A stretch of DNA of 64,000 nt, from positions 28,762-92,761 of the forward strand of contig DYPH01000006.1 in assembly GCA_020720045.1 (NCBI GenBank). The letters are read 5' to 3'. The stretch's first letter is position 1, and each line of letters opens with the position of its first letter. Below the pieces are notes generated by a model. The model did no database searches, was not told where the DNA came from, and saw nothing but the letters and a program-made list of their open reading frames with translations. Source of the stretch: Sorangium cellulosum (GTDB taxonomy: Bacteria; Myxococcota_A; Polyangia; Polyangiales; Polyangiaceae). Of this stretch, positions 50,843 to 59,654 are shown one piece after another. The position numbers and the translations under genes were made by a program.

Positions 50843-51489
50843 TGGCTGCTCGAAAATCGTCGAAGTCGGTGCCGCCGACGAGCGCCCACGCCGGGGAGGG
50901 GACCCTCACCGTCCGGCGGATCCATCGCCGGGATCTCAACCGAGTTTGGGAGTTTCTCAAGCTCGTCTTTCGGGATGTGAACCGCGAGACCGTCGAGTAC
51001 CAGCGCCCGCGCACCAAGACGCGTTTCCTCGAGATTTACGAGGAAGAGGGGATTGAGCAGCTCCTCTTTGAGTACACGCTCCCGACCGACGACGGCACGA
51101 AAGGGACGAGTGTCCTCGTCGGGTATGCGGAATGTGCTTTTGAAGTCGTCGGCAAAGATTCCTGGATCAACGTCCGCTATTTCCGCACGCGCGACATGCG
51201 CCCGCTCTTTGTGGAAGAGCTCGCGGTTCACCCGGAATTCCAGGGGCGTGGCATCGGCGCCTACATGATGGAACAGCTCGATCATCTTGCGAAATTGCGC
51301 GGATGTACCCACCTGGTCCTTGAAGTCGCCGAGAACAACGACAAGGCGCTCCGCTTCTACCGGACGCGCAATTTTCAAAAGCTCGACGCCGCTATTTTCC
51401 TCGCGAAAAAAGTCGAAGTCGCCGCCGACCTGCTCCCCCCGCGACCGGTCGCCTCCCGCCGCGCGCCGCCCGTGAAGGGGGGCTCGTGA
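50842..51489 (+). CDS. GNAT family N-acetyltransferase
   Basis: 215 residues. The acetyl-CoA site VEELAVHPEFQGRGIGAYMMEQL is intact (~125-148), and the last motif LVLEVAENNDKALRFYRTRNF follows. An N-terminal basic tail of ~25 residues and a long C-terminal Pro/Arg tail are not part of the domain. The ATG shares one base with the kinase stop (TGATG), so the two are coupled and the acetyltransferase might act on the same target set. Confidence 0.88.
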   Translation: MAARKSSKSVPPTSAHAGEGTLTVRRIHRRDLNRVWEFLKLVFRDVNRETVEYQRPRTKTRFLEIYEEEGIEQLLFEYTLPTDDGTKGTSVLVGYAECAFEVVGKDSWINVRYFRTRDMRPLFVEELAVHPEFQGRGIGAYMMEQLDHLAKLRGCTHLVLEVAENNDKALRFYRTRNFQKLDAAIFLAKKVEVAADLLPPRPVASRRAPPVKGGS

Positions 51490-52643
51490 GCGCGTCTTCG
51501 GCAGATGCGCGTCCGCCCGGAACCGCCGCAGGCGGTGAGGAAACGGCGCGCAGAACTGAAGATGCGCCGCCGCCGTCGTTGCGGTCGGTGCGGCCGCCGC
51601 CGGTGACCCCGCATATCGCGCGGTGGGACCTCGACAAGACCTACCTGCGGACCGAGTTCGATTCGCTCAAGGACCTCGTGCGGACCGCCTTCGAGCGCCC
51701 CGACGAGAAACGGGCGAACCCCGGCGCGCCGACGATGCTCCGCGAGCTCACCCGCGCCGGCTCCCAGATTCACATCCTTTCTGGGTCCCCCGAGCAGATG
51801 CGCTCGTCGCTCGAACGGAAGCTGAAGCTCGATGGCGTCGCCTGGGCCTCCTTCGTTCTGAAACCGAACCTCCAGAATTTACTTCGGTTTCGCTTTCGGG
51901 CCCTCCGCGACCAGCTCGGCTACAAGCTCCCGGCGCTCCTCCAGGCGCGCGTCTCCGGGATCGCGCGGGGCGGCGTCGAGGGGGCTTTCGTCCGCGAGGC
52001 GAAAGAGAGCCTCTTTGGCGACGACGCCGAGGCCGACGCCTTCGTCTATGCCCTCTACGGCGATCTCGTCGCCGGCCGCATCGGCCCCGCGATCATCGGA
52101 GAGGTGCTCGCCCGCGGTCGCCTCTACGAAGACGTCGCCTCGACGACGCTCGCCCTCGCCCGTGCGCTGCCGCCCCACGATCCCGTGGAGCGGATCCTGA
52201 TTCACTTGGAAGGTCAAAGCGATCCGGCCGTCTTCGATCGCTACGGCGGGCGGGTCGTCCCCTTCTACAACTACCTCCAGGCGGCCTTCGTGCTCTTTGA
52301 AGATGGGCGCCTCGACGCTGGCGCCGTCCTCCGCATCGGCGGCGAGCTCGTGCGCGAGCACCGCTTCGACGGATCCCGGCTCGCGCGGAGCTACCAGGAG
52401 CTTGCCCAGCGGGGGCACGTCAGCGGCGTCCGTCTGAGCCTGCTCGGCGAAGCCTACGACGCCGCCGCGGCAGCGGGTGAGCCGATCGCTACGCCGGATA
52501 TGCTCCGTTTTACGACGGATGTTCAAAGGTTTGCGTCGCTTGCCGCCGATCGCGGCGCCGACCGCCGCAGCCGGGGGACCTTCATCCCGAACTACGTCGA
52601 CCTGGTGCTCCACCACAACAAACGCCGCACGAAGCCTCGCTAA
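51486..52643 (+). CDS. DUF2183 (App1-type) HAD-like protein
   Basis: 385 residues from a GTG that overlaps the GNAT stop. After ~45 unusual residues, RWDLDKTYLRTEF gives HAD motif I (DxDxT-like), then ILSGSPEQMRSSLERKL and FVLKPNLQNLLRFRFRALRDQLGYKLPAL fit DUF2183, phosphatidate-phosphatase-like. The second half is helical with HHNKRRTKPR at the end. The first 45 residues (SASSADARPPGTAAGGEETA...) come largely from a 47-bp dispersed repeat at 51506-51552. A later start cannot be excluded. Confidence 0.78.
   Translation: MSASSADARPPGTAAGGEETARRTEDAPPPSLRSVRPPPVTPHIARWDLDKTYLRTEFDSLKDLVRTAFERPDEKRANPGAPTMLRELTRAGSQIHILSGSPEQMRSSLERKLKLDGVAWASFVLKPNLQNLLRFRFRALRDQLGYKLPALLQARVSGIARGGVEGAFVREAKESLFGDDAEADAFVYALYGDLVAGRIGPAIIGEVLARGRLYEDVASTTLALARALPPHDPVERILIHLEGQSDPAVFDRYGGRVVPFYNYLQAAFVLFEDGRLDAGAVLRIGGELVREHRFDGSRLARSYQELAQRGHVSGVRLSLLGEAYDAAAAAGEPIATPDMLRFTTDVQRFASLAADRGADRRSRGTFIPNYVDLVLHHNKRRTKPR
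51506..51552 (-). repeat. 47-bp dispersed repeat, copy inside a coding region
   Basis: Perfect reverse complement of 28295-28341. It contributes about 15 in-frame residues (ARPPGTAAGGEETAR) to the N-terminal tail of the DUF2183 protein and keeps the frame open. The central stem ACCGCC/GGCGGT is intact. Confidence 0.95.
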
Positions 52644-52826
52644 AAACACCCGACGTTGCCGATCGCTTGGTGGTATCTTCGCCGGGCCGTGCGCGGATTG
52701 CGTCGGCCTTCGAACGGCGGTCGTGTGAGCGGCCCCGCCGGTCGGCGGTGGAGGAGCCTCCCGAGCCGACCGTTCTTTTTCGGGCGCTCCGGGCCTTCGC
52801 GGAGCTCTTTTCGGACGAGGCGAATC

Positions 52827-53420
52827 GTGGATAGTGATCTCGCGGACGCGGTAACCGGGCTCAAAGAGATCTTTCGTCGGCGGAACCTGCCGGCGACCTT
52901 CGGCAAAGCGGAGGCCCCGCTCATCGATGCGTTGAAGAAAGAACTCCGAATTCCCTCGCGAATTCGTTCCTTCTTCCTGGAGGCCAACCCGACCTCCCTC
53001 GAGACGGTCACCCCCGTCGAGCGCATCCGCTTGATCCCCGCCGAGGAGCTCAAGACGGCCCTCGAGGCGATCAAGAACCCGGCGGAAGGGGCCGCCCCCC
53101 TCGATTGGAAGCCTTCCTACGTCGTCATCGGCGAGTCGGCCCTCTTGAGCGACCCCTACTTCCTCGACGTCTCCAAGCCGGACCCGGAAGGGGACTGCCC
53201 CGTCTACACGGCGGAGAGCGGTTCCGAGCGCGTACGGCCGGTGCTTGTCGCTTCGAGCTTCGCGCAGTTCCTCCGGATTTTGGAGGCGGCCATGGACGTC
53301 GCCACCGGCTTCGGCGACGCGATCATGGACGACGAAGACGAAGATGCCTTCCGGGAGGCGCTCGGGCCGAAGGTCAAGGTCATCGACGTCGCCGCCCTCC
53401 GCGCCGGCCACTGGACCTGA
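52827..53420 (+). CDS. SMI1/KNR4 (SUKH) family protein
   Basis: 197 residues starting with GTG after GACGAGG. FKEIFRRRNLPATFGKAEAPL is not typical, but RSFFLEANPTSLETVTPVERIRLIPAEEL and KPSYVVIGESALLSDPYFLDVSK follow the SUKH pattern (large helix, then W/Y-x-V-I-G and D-P-Y/F-F). Members often serve as immunity proteins for contact-dependent toxins or as adaptors. No toxin gene lies nearby. The longer frame, open from 52656, starts in Arg-rich sequence and was not used. Confidence 0.75.
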   Translation: MDSDLADAVTGLKEIFRRRNLPATFGKAEAPLIDALKKELRIPSRIRSFFLEANPTSLETVTPVERIRLIPAEELKTALEAIKNPAEGAAPLDWKPSYVVIGESALLSDPYFLDVSKPDPEGDCPVYTAESGSERVRPVLVASSFAQFLRILEAAMDVATGFGDAIMDDEDEDAFREALGPKVKVIDVAALRAGHWT

Positions 53421-53426
53421 GCGACG

Positions 53427-54636
53427 ATGCGGCGACGATGGGTCGGGCTGTGCGGCGCGATGCTTGCGCTGGTCGCCTGTCGGGGGCGCGCTCCCGACCG
53501 TCGTCGCCCCGATCCGCCGTCCGAGAAGGCGCCCGCCCCCTCCCGCTCCGTCGGATGCGCCGCGAACCGATGGTGATTTTTCGCCGAGTGCCGACGGTCG
53601 CTCCGTGTACGACCGCGTCGCCGACCGTACGTGGCTCGCCGACTTCAACCTCGCAGCGACGATGCCGCTCGGCGTGAAGGGGATCCGTGCAAGCGGATTG
53701 ATGGACTATCGAACGGCGCTTCGGTGGGTCGATGCCCTGAATGGCGCGGCGTACCTGGGCCACCGCGACTGGGCATTGCCATCGACGCCGCCGGAAGACC
53801 GGGGGTGCGAAAGCCACAACCGCTATTCCTTTGGCTTCGGTTGCACGAAGAGCGTTTTGGCGGAGGTCTATTTGCGGGGCCTCCACCTGCGGTCGCCGGC
53901 CCCCGCGGTCGGCGCCACGCCGGCGACCGTCAAGGGCCTCTCCAACCTTCAGCCCTACCTGTACTGGTCGGCTTCCCTAAACGCGAACCACGCCGACACG
54001 AACGAGAACGGGTACACCACCTTCTCGTTCAACAACGGCTTCCAGGGGAGCAACGTCGCGAAAAACTTCATGTATGTGCTCCCGATGATCCCAGGGCGCG
54101 TGGCGATCGCCGGGACCGTTTACGACCCCGCCGCCAACGTGACGTGGCTCGCGAACGCAAACCTCGCCGCCTCGGAGCGCTTCGGGGTTGCCGAAATCGC
54201 GCCGAGCGGGGCGATGCCCCACACCGCGGCACGCCTCTGGATCGCCGCCCTCAACCGCGCCCGTCACCTCGGGGAGTCCCGTTGGCAACTGCCGCCAACC
54301 GTCGCCACCGACCCGACCTGCAGCGCGAAAGACAACTTCGGCTTCGGCTGCGTCGGGAGCCCCCTGGGGAGCCTCTACTATCGATTCCTTGGGAAAACGC
54401 GTGGCGAACCGGTCGTCGCTGTGAACGAGAGCGGCTCGGCCGGCCCGTTCCGTCACGTTCAGCCGTACCTCTATTGGGCCTGCCATGCGGCACCGTCCAG
54501 CGCCGCCTGCCATCCCGATCAGGAACTCCCCTCCCACGTCTTTGCGTGGAGTTTTTCCTTCGGAAATGGCTTTCAGGGGACGACGATGTACGCGAACGAA
54601 CTGTACGTTACCGCGTATCATCCGGGGCGGCCGTGA
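53427..54636 (+). CDS. DUF1566 (Lcl) lipoprotein, apparently frameshifted after the signal peptide
   Basis: The ATG at 53427 encodes a lipoprotein signal (MRRRWVGLCGAMLALVAC) but this frame ends at 53576. The body is in the next frame: ADGRSVYDRVADRTWLADFNLAATMP onward. Two ~165-residue DUF1566 repeats contain W-L-A-D/N-x-N-L-A-A, WxxALNxAxxLGxxxW and YLYWSxS. Each repeat ends F-x-FxNGFQG, a sugar- or surface-associated module. One base missing in the C-rich stretch at about 53530-53545 would join them. No normal start exists in the body frame. Treat it as a single lipoprotein gene if the indel is an error. Confidence 0.7.
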
Positions 54637-55390
54637 CCGCGTAGTTCGCCCGTTGGGGGGAAGTCCGGAGCGGGGCTTCGCAGGCCAATCGGAGGCGCGC
54701 CTCCGCGATCGTGGCGACGCCGCCGCGGGCTCGAAAGGGGGCCGCCAGCGGAGCGAGCGTGCGATCGAGGCGTCCGAGCGCCTCCGGATCGAGGGACTGC
54801 TCGCTCACGACGGAAAAATAGGCGCGGGGGACCTCCTGCTCGGGGACGACGAGGCGCACCACAAAGCGGGCGTCGTCGCGGAGGCCGGCGAGGGTCGCCA
54901 GCGCGCAAAGCTGGGCGCCGCGGGGACCGGCGAGCGGCGTGAGGAAGCGGTCCGGGTCCCGGGGGGCCTCGTCGGGGAAGAGGGCGAGGGCGTCGGGCGG
55001 GCTCCCGAAGGCCGAAAAGAGGGCTCCGGGGAGGCAGGATAGGCCGCGACCGTCGAGCACGAGACGATCGGTCGCCTCTGGACAGCCGACCGACTCGCCA
55101 TCCCCGAGATAGGCGCCGCGGGCCGCAAAGGCGCCGCGGGTCGCTTCGATGCCGATGCAGGCGCCCGTCTGGAGGTCTTGGGCTTCCGTCGCCCCGCACG
55201 GAGGGAGCACACAGCGCCCGCCACTCGCAGGTGCCTCCGCCCGGCGCGACGCCACGAGGGGGCGCGGGCAGAGGGGGACGAGCGCGCCGTCGTCGGTCGG
55301 CGGGCGGGACGGCCGGCAACCGATCGCCAGCGCGAACAGTCCGAGGAGACCGAGCAGACCGAGCACGCACCGAAAATCGCGAGAAATCAC
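54608..55390 (-). CDS. Lipoprotein of unknown function
   Basis: 260 residues from a GTG that overlaps the SDR stop. Signal: CVLGLLGLLGLFALAIGC. The mature part has several Cys (CPRPL, CVLPPCGATEAQ, CIGIEA, CPEATD, CLPG, CALA), so disulfides are likely, and a C-terminal FVVRLVVPEQEVPRAYFSVVSEQS. No known domain is recognised. The 3' end overlaps the DUF1566 gene on the other strand by 29 bp. A 19-bp stretch at 55235-55253 matches half of palindromic copy A. Confidence 0.7.
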   Translation of the reverse strand: MISRDFRCVLGLLGLLGLFALAIGCRPSRPPTDDGALVPLCPRPLVASRRAEAPASGGRCVLPPCGATEAQDLQTGACIGIEATRGAFAARGAYLGDGESVGCPEATDRLVLDGRGLSCLPGALFSAFGSPPDALALFPDEAPRDPDRFLTPLAGPRGAQLCALATLAGLRDDARFVVRLVVPEQEVPRAYFSVVSEQSLDPEALGRLDRTLAPLAAPFRARGGVATIAEARLRLACEAPLRTSPQRANYAVTAAPDDTR

Positions 55391-56160
55391 CCGTGCTTCG
55401 GCGCGGCCATCCGACGGCCGACGATGCGAAAGGCGCCCGGCGCCACCCGCCCAAGCAGGCTCGCCGCGCGGACGTAGGTCGACGTCTCAACCACCGGATC
55501 GCGGTTCAAAATCGCGCGGATCGCCGCTTTGGCGACGGCGTCGACCGTCTCCTCGAAGCGCCGCTCACGGGCGGGGCGGGGCACCCCCCGCGTGGCGTGG
55601 GCGCGGAACTCGGTCTGGACGGGGCCTGGCCGCACCATCACGACGGCGACGCCATCGGCGAAGAGCTCGGCGCGGAGGGAGGCGGAGACCGCTTCAAGCG
55701 CGAATTTGCTGGCCGCGTAGGCGCCGAGGCCCGGCGCAGCGACGACGCCGGCGACCGACGAAATCATCGCGACGACCCCTTTGCTGGCGCGCAGCGCCGG
55801 AAGGGCCCGGCGGGTGAGGTCGGTCGGGGCGATGGTGTTGAGCAGCAGCGTGGCGGCGAATTCGTCGGCGTCGATCGTGTCGACGGCGCCGTAGTGGCCG
55901 CGCCCGGCGTTGTTGATCAGCGTGTCGAGGCCGCCGAGGCGCGCAAGGGTCTCGGCGATCAGGCGCTCCCGGTCGCTGGCGACCGAGACATCGGCGGCAA
56001 TTCCGAGGGCACGGCCGCCGGCGCGACGGCACTCTTCGGCAACCTTTTCGAGGGGATCGAGACGACGCCCCGCCAGAACGAGATCGGCGCCTCGGGCTGC
56101 GAGACCGAGCGCGATGCCGCGACCGATCCCCTCCGAAGCGCCGGTAATGAGAACCCGCAT
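55387..56160 (-). CDS. Short-chain dehydrogenase/reductase
   Basis: 257 residues. VLITGASEGIGRGIALGLAARG binds NAD(P), with NNAGRGHYG and the catalytic Ser (ISSVAGV) and YAASKFALEAV (Tyr, Lys). RRLDP after strand 2 suggests NADPH. The C-terminal ~60 residues are Arg-rich (RAASLLGRVAPGAFRIVGRRM). The substrate is unknown. ATG at 56160 was used; the frame is open further upstream but only across the next gene. It is between the FHA gene (2 bp apart) and the lipoprotein. Confidence 0.87.
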   Translation of the reverse strand: MRVLITGASEGIGRGIALGLAARGADLVLAGRRLDPLEKVAEECRRAGGRALGIAADVSVASDRERLIAETLARLGGLDTLINNAGRGHYGAVDTIDADEFAATLLLNTIAPTDLTRRALPALRASKGVVAMISSVAGVVAAPGLGAYAASKFALEAVSASLRAELFADGVAVVMVRPGPVQTEFRAHATRGVPRPARERRFEETVDAVAKAAIRAILNRDPVVETSTYVRAASLLGRVAPGAFRIVGRRMAAPKHG

Positions 56161-56162
56161 CG

Positions 56163-57158
56163 TCACTCGCGCACGATCCAGCCCCCCTTGAGGAGCTTCA
56201 CGAGCGCTTCGCCGGTGTCGAGGTCGGTCGTCGTGCTCTTGTTGAGCACCGTCTCCAGGTGACCCCAGTTGAGCACGAGCTGGAAGGCGTCGAGTTCCTT
56301 GGGGGTGAGGTCGTGGAGGTGGGGGACGAGCGGCGAGGGGATCACCAGCTTCGCGTGCATTTCCGGGAGCTTGTCCTTGAGGACTGCGAACTCGTCGAGC
56401 TGGCGGAGCCCTTCCATCAGGAGCTCTTGGACGCCGAGATCGATCTCTTGCCCTTCGAAGCCGGGGACGTCCCCGGTGTCGAACTCGAAGAAGCCCTTCG
56501 CCCACGTGAGGAGCCGGAAGGTGCTCTTCATCGGGGGGACGTCGGCCAAATCGTTGATTTGCGCGAAGTAAATCGTCCCCTTGCGGAGGTAGATGCGGCC
56601 GACGTCGGAGTCGGAACGGACGGTGAGGACGCCGGTCTTCTTGGACGTTCCGAAGAGCTGAAGCAGGTCGGGCAGCGGAATTTCTTCGATGCTGCCGGCC
56701 ATCGTGCGCGTCTGCCCGGGGCCGGGCGGGAGCGGCGCCTGGTGGAAGCCGGTGCGCTCGCTCGGGACTTCGGCCTCCGGCTTCGGGGCGAGCGGCTCGT
56801 TGGCCGGGGCGGCAGCGACGCCGTCGCTCGCGATCACCTTCAGGATCGACGTCCCGATGAGGACGCGGTCCCCTTCCTTCAGCTTCGCGCGCTTGATCTT
56901 CTCGCCGTTGACGAAGGTGCCATTCGTGCTCGCGAGATCTTCGATCCAGATGCCGTCGGCCTGGAGCTGAATTTTCGCGTGCTTGCGGCTCACCATGTCC
57001 TCGACGAGGACCATGTCCAGCTCGCTGGAGCGGCCGACAATGATTTCCTTGTCGGCGACCACAGGGAACTCACCGCCTTGGTACTTGCCGCTGATGAAGC
57101 GGAGCACGAAAGAACGGCCGCGGGGGAGTGGGGTCGCCTTCGAGGCGGAGTCTTGCAT
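56163..57158 (-). CDS. FHA domain protein with DUF4388 (PATAN-like) domain
   Basis: 331 residues. FHA domain ~25-110: IVGRSSELDMVLVEDMVSRKHAKIQ and STNGTFVNGEKIKR supply phosphothreonine-binding residues. DUF4388 at ~150-290 begins SIEEIPLPDLLQLFGTSKKTGVLTV and contains RKGTIYFAQINDL. DUF4388/PATAN proteins are widespread myxobacterial signalling parts. The pair suggests that a phospho-protein, such as a target of the kinases at 41311 or 48179, is read here; that link is inference. ATG at 57158 is preferred to the ORF's earlier in-frame starts. Confidence 0.88.
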   Translation of the reverse strand: MQDSASKATPLPRGRSFVLRFISGKYQGGEFPVVADKEIIVGRSSELDMVLVEDMVSRKHAKIQLQADGIWIEDLASTNGTFVNGEKIKRAKLKEGDRVLIGTSILKVIASDGVAAAPANEPLAPKPEAEVPSERTGFHQAPLPPGPGQTRTMAGSIEEIPLPDLLQLFGTSKKTGVLTVRSDSDVGRIYLRKGTIYFAQINDLADVPPMKSTFRLLTWAKGFFEFDTGDVPGFEGQEIDLGVQELLMEGLRQLDEFAVLKDKLPEMHAKLVIPSPLVPHLHDLTPKELDAFQLVLNWGHLETVLNKSTTTDLDTGEALVKLLKGGWIVRE

Positions 57159-57379
57159 CACGGGGCCGATGGTGGGGTAAAGACTTGGGAAATCTTGAGG
57201 AAACCGACTGGCGAGACCGGGCGTACACAGCCTTGGACGCCGGACAGAATCCGCGCGGAGGCATCCGTATCCGATCGCCACGCAAAGGGTACCGATCTTC
57301 GTAGAAAAAGGTCAAGTCAACGGACACGAACTGCACCGACCTGTCCGGGCGGCGGCCAATCGCGCTATCACGGCGCGCC

Positions 57380-58432
57380 ATGAGCCAGGATTCCTCGCTG
57401 TTCCGCCCGGTCGTCGCCGGCGGCGACCCCTTCGGTACCCATCGCGCCCTCCCCGCGGGCGGTCTGCCCCAACCGGCGGAGCGCGTCGACAACGACTTCT
57501 CGCGCCTCTTTGATGGCGAACTCCTCATCGCCGTCGAGACGCTCAACATCGACGCCGCCAGCTTCCGCGAAATGGAAGAGCGGGGCGGCGAGCCGGTCGA
57601 AACCCACGTCGCGGCGACGATCGCGGCGCGTGGCAAGCAGCACAACCCGGTCACCGGATCGGGCGGGATGCTCCTGGGGCGCGTCCTCCAGGTGACGCCG
57701 GGCCACCCGGACGCCGCGACGCTCCAGGTCGGCGATCGGGTAGCGACGCTGGTCTCTTTGTCGCTTACGCCGCTCACGGTCTCCGAATTCCGGGCGGCCC
57801 GGAAAGAGAGCGCGCAGCTCGATGTCGTCGGCGAGGCGGTCCTCTTTGCCAGCGGCGCCTACGCGCGGATGCCGGCCGATTTCCCCGAGCGGCTCGCGCT
57901 CGCCCTCCTCGACGTCGCCGGTGCCGCCCCCCAGGTCGCCCGCCTCGCGAAGTCGGGGCAGACGGTCCTCGTCCTCGGCGCCGGCGGAAAGAGCGGCATC
58001 CTCTGCGCCGCCGAGGCGAAGCGGCGCGGCGCGACGGTCATCGGCGTCGAGAGCTTTGAAGGGTACGCGAACGACCTCCGTGCCCTCGGGATCTGCGAGA
58101 CGGTCCTCGTCCAAGACGCCCGCGATCCGGTCGCCGTCCGCCGGGCGGTCCTCGCCGCAAACGGCGGCAAAGAGGTCGATCTCGCGTTCTCCTGCGTAAA
58201 CGTGGGCGATGCGGAGATGGCGGCGATCCTGGCGACGAAAGACCGCGGGATCGTTTACTTCTTCGCGATGTCGACGAGCTTCACGAAGGCGGCCCTCGGC
58301 GCAGAAGGGGTCGGCAAGGACGTCGATCTTGTGATCGGCAACGGCTACGCCCACGGCCACGCCGACGCCACACTCGATCTCGTCCGCGCGCTCCCGGCCG
58401 TTCGCGAGCTCTTCGCGAAGCGCTACGGCTGA
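57380..58432 (+). CDS. kdd: L-erythro-3,5-diaminohexanoate dehydrogenase
   Basis: 350 residues, close to known Kdd (~340-350). GKQHNPVTGSGGMLLGRV and LVLGAGGKSGILCAAEAKRRGA (nucleotide site) match the family, as does SCVNVGDAEMAA. It uses NAD(P) to deaminate 3,5-diaminohexanoate to 5-amino-3-oxohexanoate in lysine fermentation. The other genes of that pathway (kamA, kamDE, kce, kal) are not present in the window, so the enzyme may work in a partial or borrowed pathway. It stands alone after a 221-bp gap. Confidence 0.82.
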   Translation: MSQDSSLFRPVVAGGDPFGTHRALPAGGLPQPAERVDNDFSRLFDGELLIAVETLNIDAASFREMEERGGEPVETHVAATIAARGKQHNPVTGSGGMLLGRVLQVTPGHPDAATLQVGDRVATLVSLSLTPLTVSEFRAARKESAQLDVVGEAVLFASGAYARMPADFPERLALALLDVAGAAPQVARLAKSGQTVLVLGAGGKSGILCAAEAKRRGATVIGVESFEGYANDLRALGICETVLVQDARDPVAVRRAVLAANGGKEVDLAFSCVNVGDAEMAAILATKDRGIVYFFAMSTSFTKAALGAEGVGKDVDLVIGNGYAHGHADATLDLVRALPAVRELFAKRYG

Positions 58433-58478
58433 GGCGCTCCTCTTGTTTCGCTGGGGGACTTCGGCGACAGTCCCCGCA

Positions 58479-59654
58479 ATGCTCCGCGCCCCCGCCGCCC
58501 CGCTTGTCGCTCTTCTCGGGCTTGTTTGTGCCGTCTCGTGCACCCAGTTGCCGACCATCGAAGCCGCTCCGGTGGACGGTGGCGGGGTGGATGCCGGGGC
58601 GCTGCCGGATGCAAACGCGCTGGATGGTTCTTCCGAGCCTTCCGGCTGCCAGGTCCCGACGGTGCCTGAGGCCGTTTGCAACGGCTCAATCTGCCCAAGA
58701 TATGCTGTTTCGACGGTCCTTTCCGCGGGCAACGTCGCGTTGGTATACCCGCACGGCCTCGCGTTGTCCGGGAAGTGGCTCTACTTTGCCGTCCAAGAAG
58801 CTACCGGCCAGGAACCTACCGACGGGCGTAACTTCAAGGGTCGTGGTGCCATCTTCCGTGTCGACCGGCAGCTTCGCGACGGTGCAGTTCCGGTCGCGGT
58901 CAGCGGCCTTCAGGAGCGCCCTCGGGCGATCACCGCCGGTTTCGGAGCTGTTTACTGGGCCGCCGCAGACCCGAAGAGCGCCGACAAGACGGTCATCTAC
59001 CGCCTCGACGACACCGTCGAGTGTGGGTTGATGACCTGCCCGCCCCCGGAGGTGATTGCCACCGTTTCGCAACCGGTGACCACCCTCGTGGTTTCGAGCG
59101 CCGACCGGGTCTTGGCGATGACCGATACGTTGATTTCTATTCAAAAAAAGCCCAGCGGGTGGCTGTCAGCGCCCGTCGCAGTCACCACCGGCGGCGGGAA
59201 GCTCGCCGGCCTTAATGGTGGTGTGGCCTTCTACGCCAGCGGTCTGAACGTCGAGGCGATCCGCGCGGATGGCGCCGTCGTCAGTTATGCAACGGGCGTG
59301 GCGAAGTTCAACGACCTCGACGTCGCGGCTGCCTGTACGGAAGCGGCGGCATTTTCTACGAACAGTGGAGTCGCCTTCGCGCGAAGCGGGAGCACCCTCG
59401 CCCCGATCCAATGCACCGGGCAATGCCCGGGGGCGACGACGGCGACGGTGACCTATGATGGCGCTCTCGACGCTGGGTTCCTCTACCTGGCGGCGCCGGA
59501 TGCCGGAGGCCTGTTCCGGCTCCCTCGGGGCGGTGGTGAACGCATCAAGCTCATCGATGGGGACTTTTGGGACGTCGCCGTCGACAACGACAACGTGTAC
59601 GGCACCGACATCAATGGGAAGCGGCTCGTCCGTATCCTGAAGCGGACCCCCTAA
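58479..59654 (+). CDS. Surface lipoprotein, beta-propeller-like
   Basis: 391 residues from ATG 58479. Lipobox LVCAVSC. A short Asp/Ala linker leads to C-x-VPTVPEAVC, then repeated strand groups (YPHGLALSGKWLYFAVQEA; AITAGFGAVYWAAADP; KLAGLNGGVAFYASG; DGALDAGFLYLAAPDAGG; VAVDNDNVYGTDINGKRLVRIL) with the spacing of propeller blades, as in SMP-30-like folds. No catalytic residues were identified. It converges on the next gene by 4 bp. Confidence 0.72.
   Translation: MLRAPAAPLVALLGLVCAVSCTQLPTIEAAPVDGGGVDAGALPDANALDGSSEPSGCQVPTVPEAVCNGSICPRYAVSTVLSAGNVALVYPHGLALSGKWLYFAVQEATGQEPTDGRNFKGRGAIFRVDRQLRDGAVPVAVSGLQERPRAITAGFGAVYWAAADPKSADKTVIYRLDDTVECGLMTCPPPEVIATVSQPVTTLVVSSADRVLAMTDTLISIQKKPSGWLSAPVAVTTGGGKLAGLNGGVAFYASGLNVEAIRADGAVVSYATGVAKFNDLDVAAACTEAAAFSTNSGVAFARSGSTLAPIQCTGQCPGATTATVTYDGALDAGFLYLAAPDAGGLFRLPRGGGERIKLIDGDFWDVAVDNDNVYGTDINGKRLVRILKRTP

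Noticed and set aside
51879..53648. 589-aa minus-strand frame across the DUF2183 and SUKH genes
   Set aside because: Spans two well-supported plus genes and has no domain.
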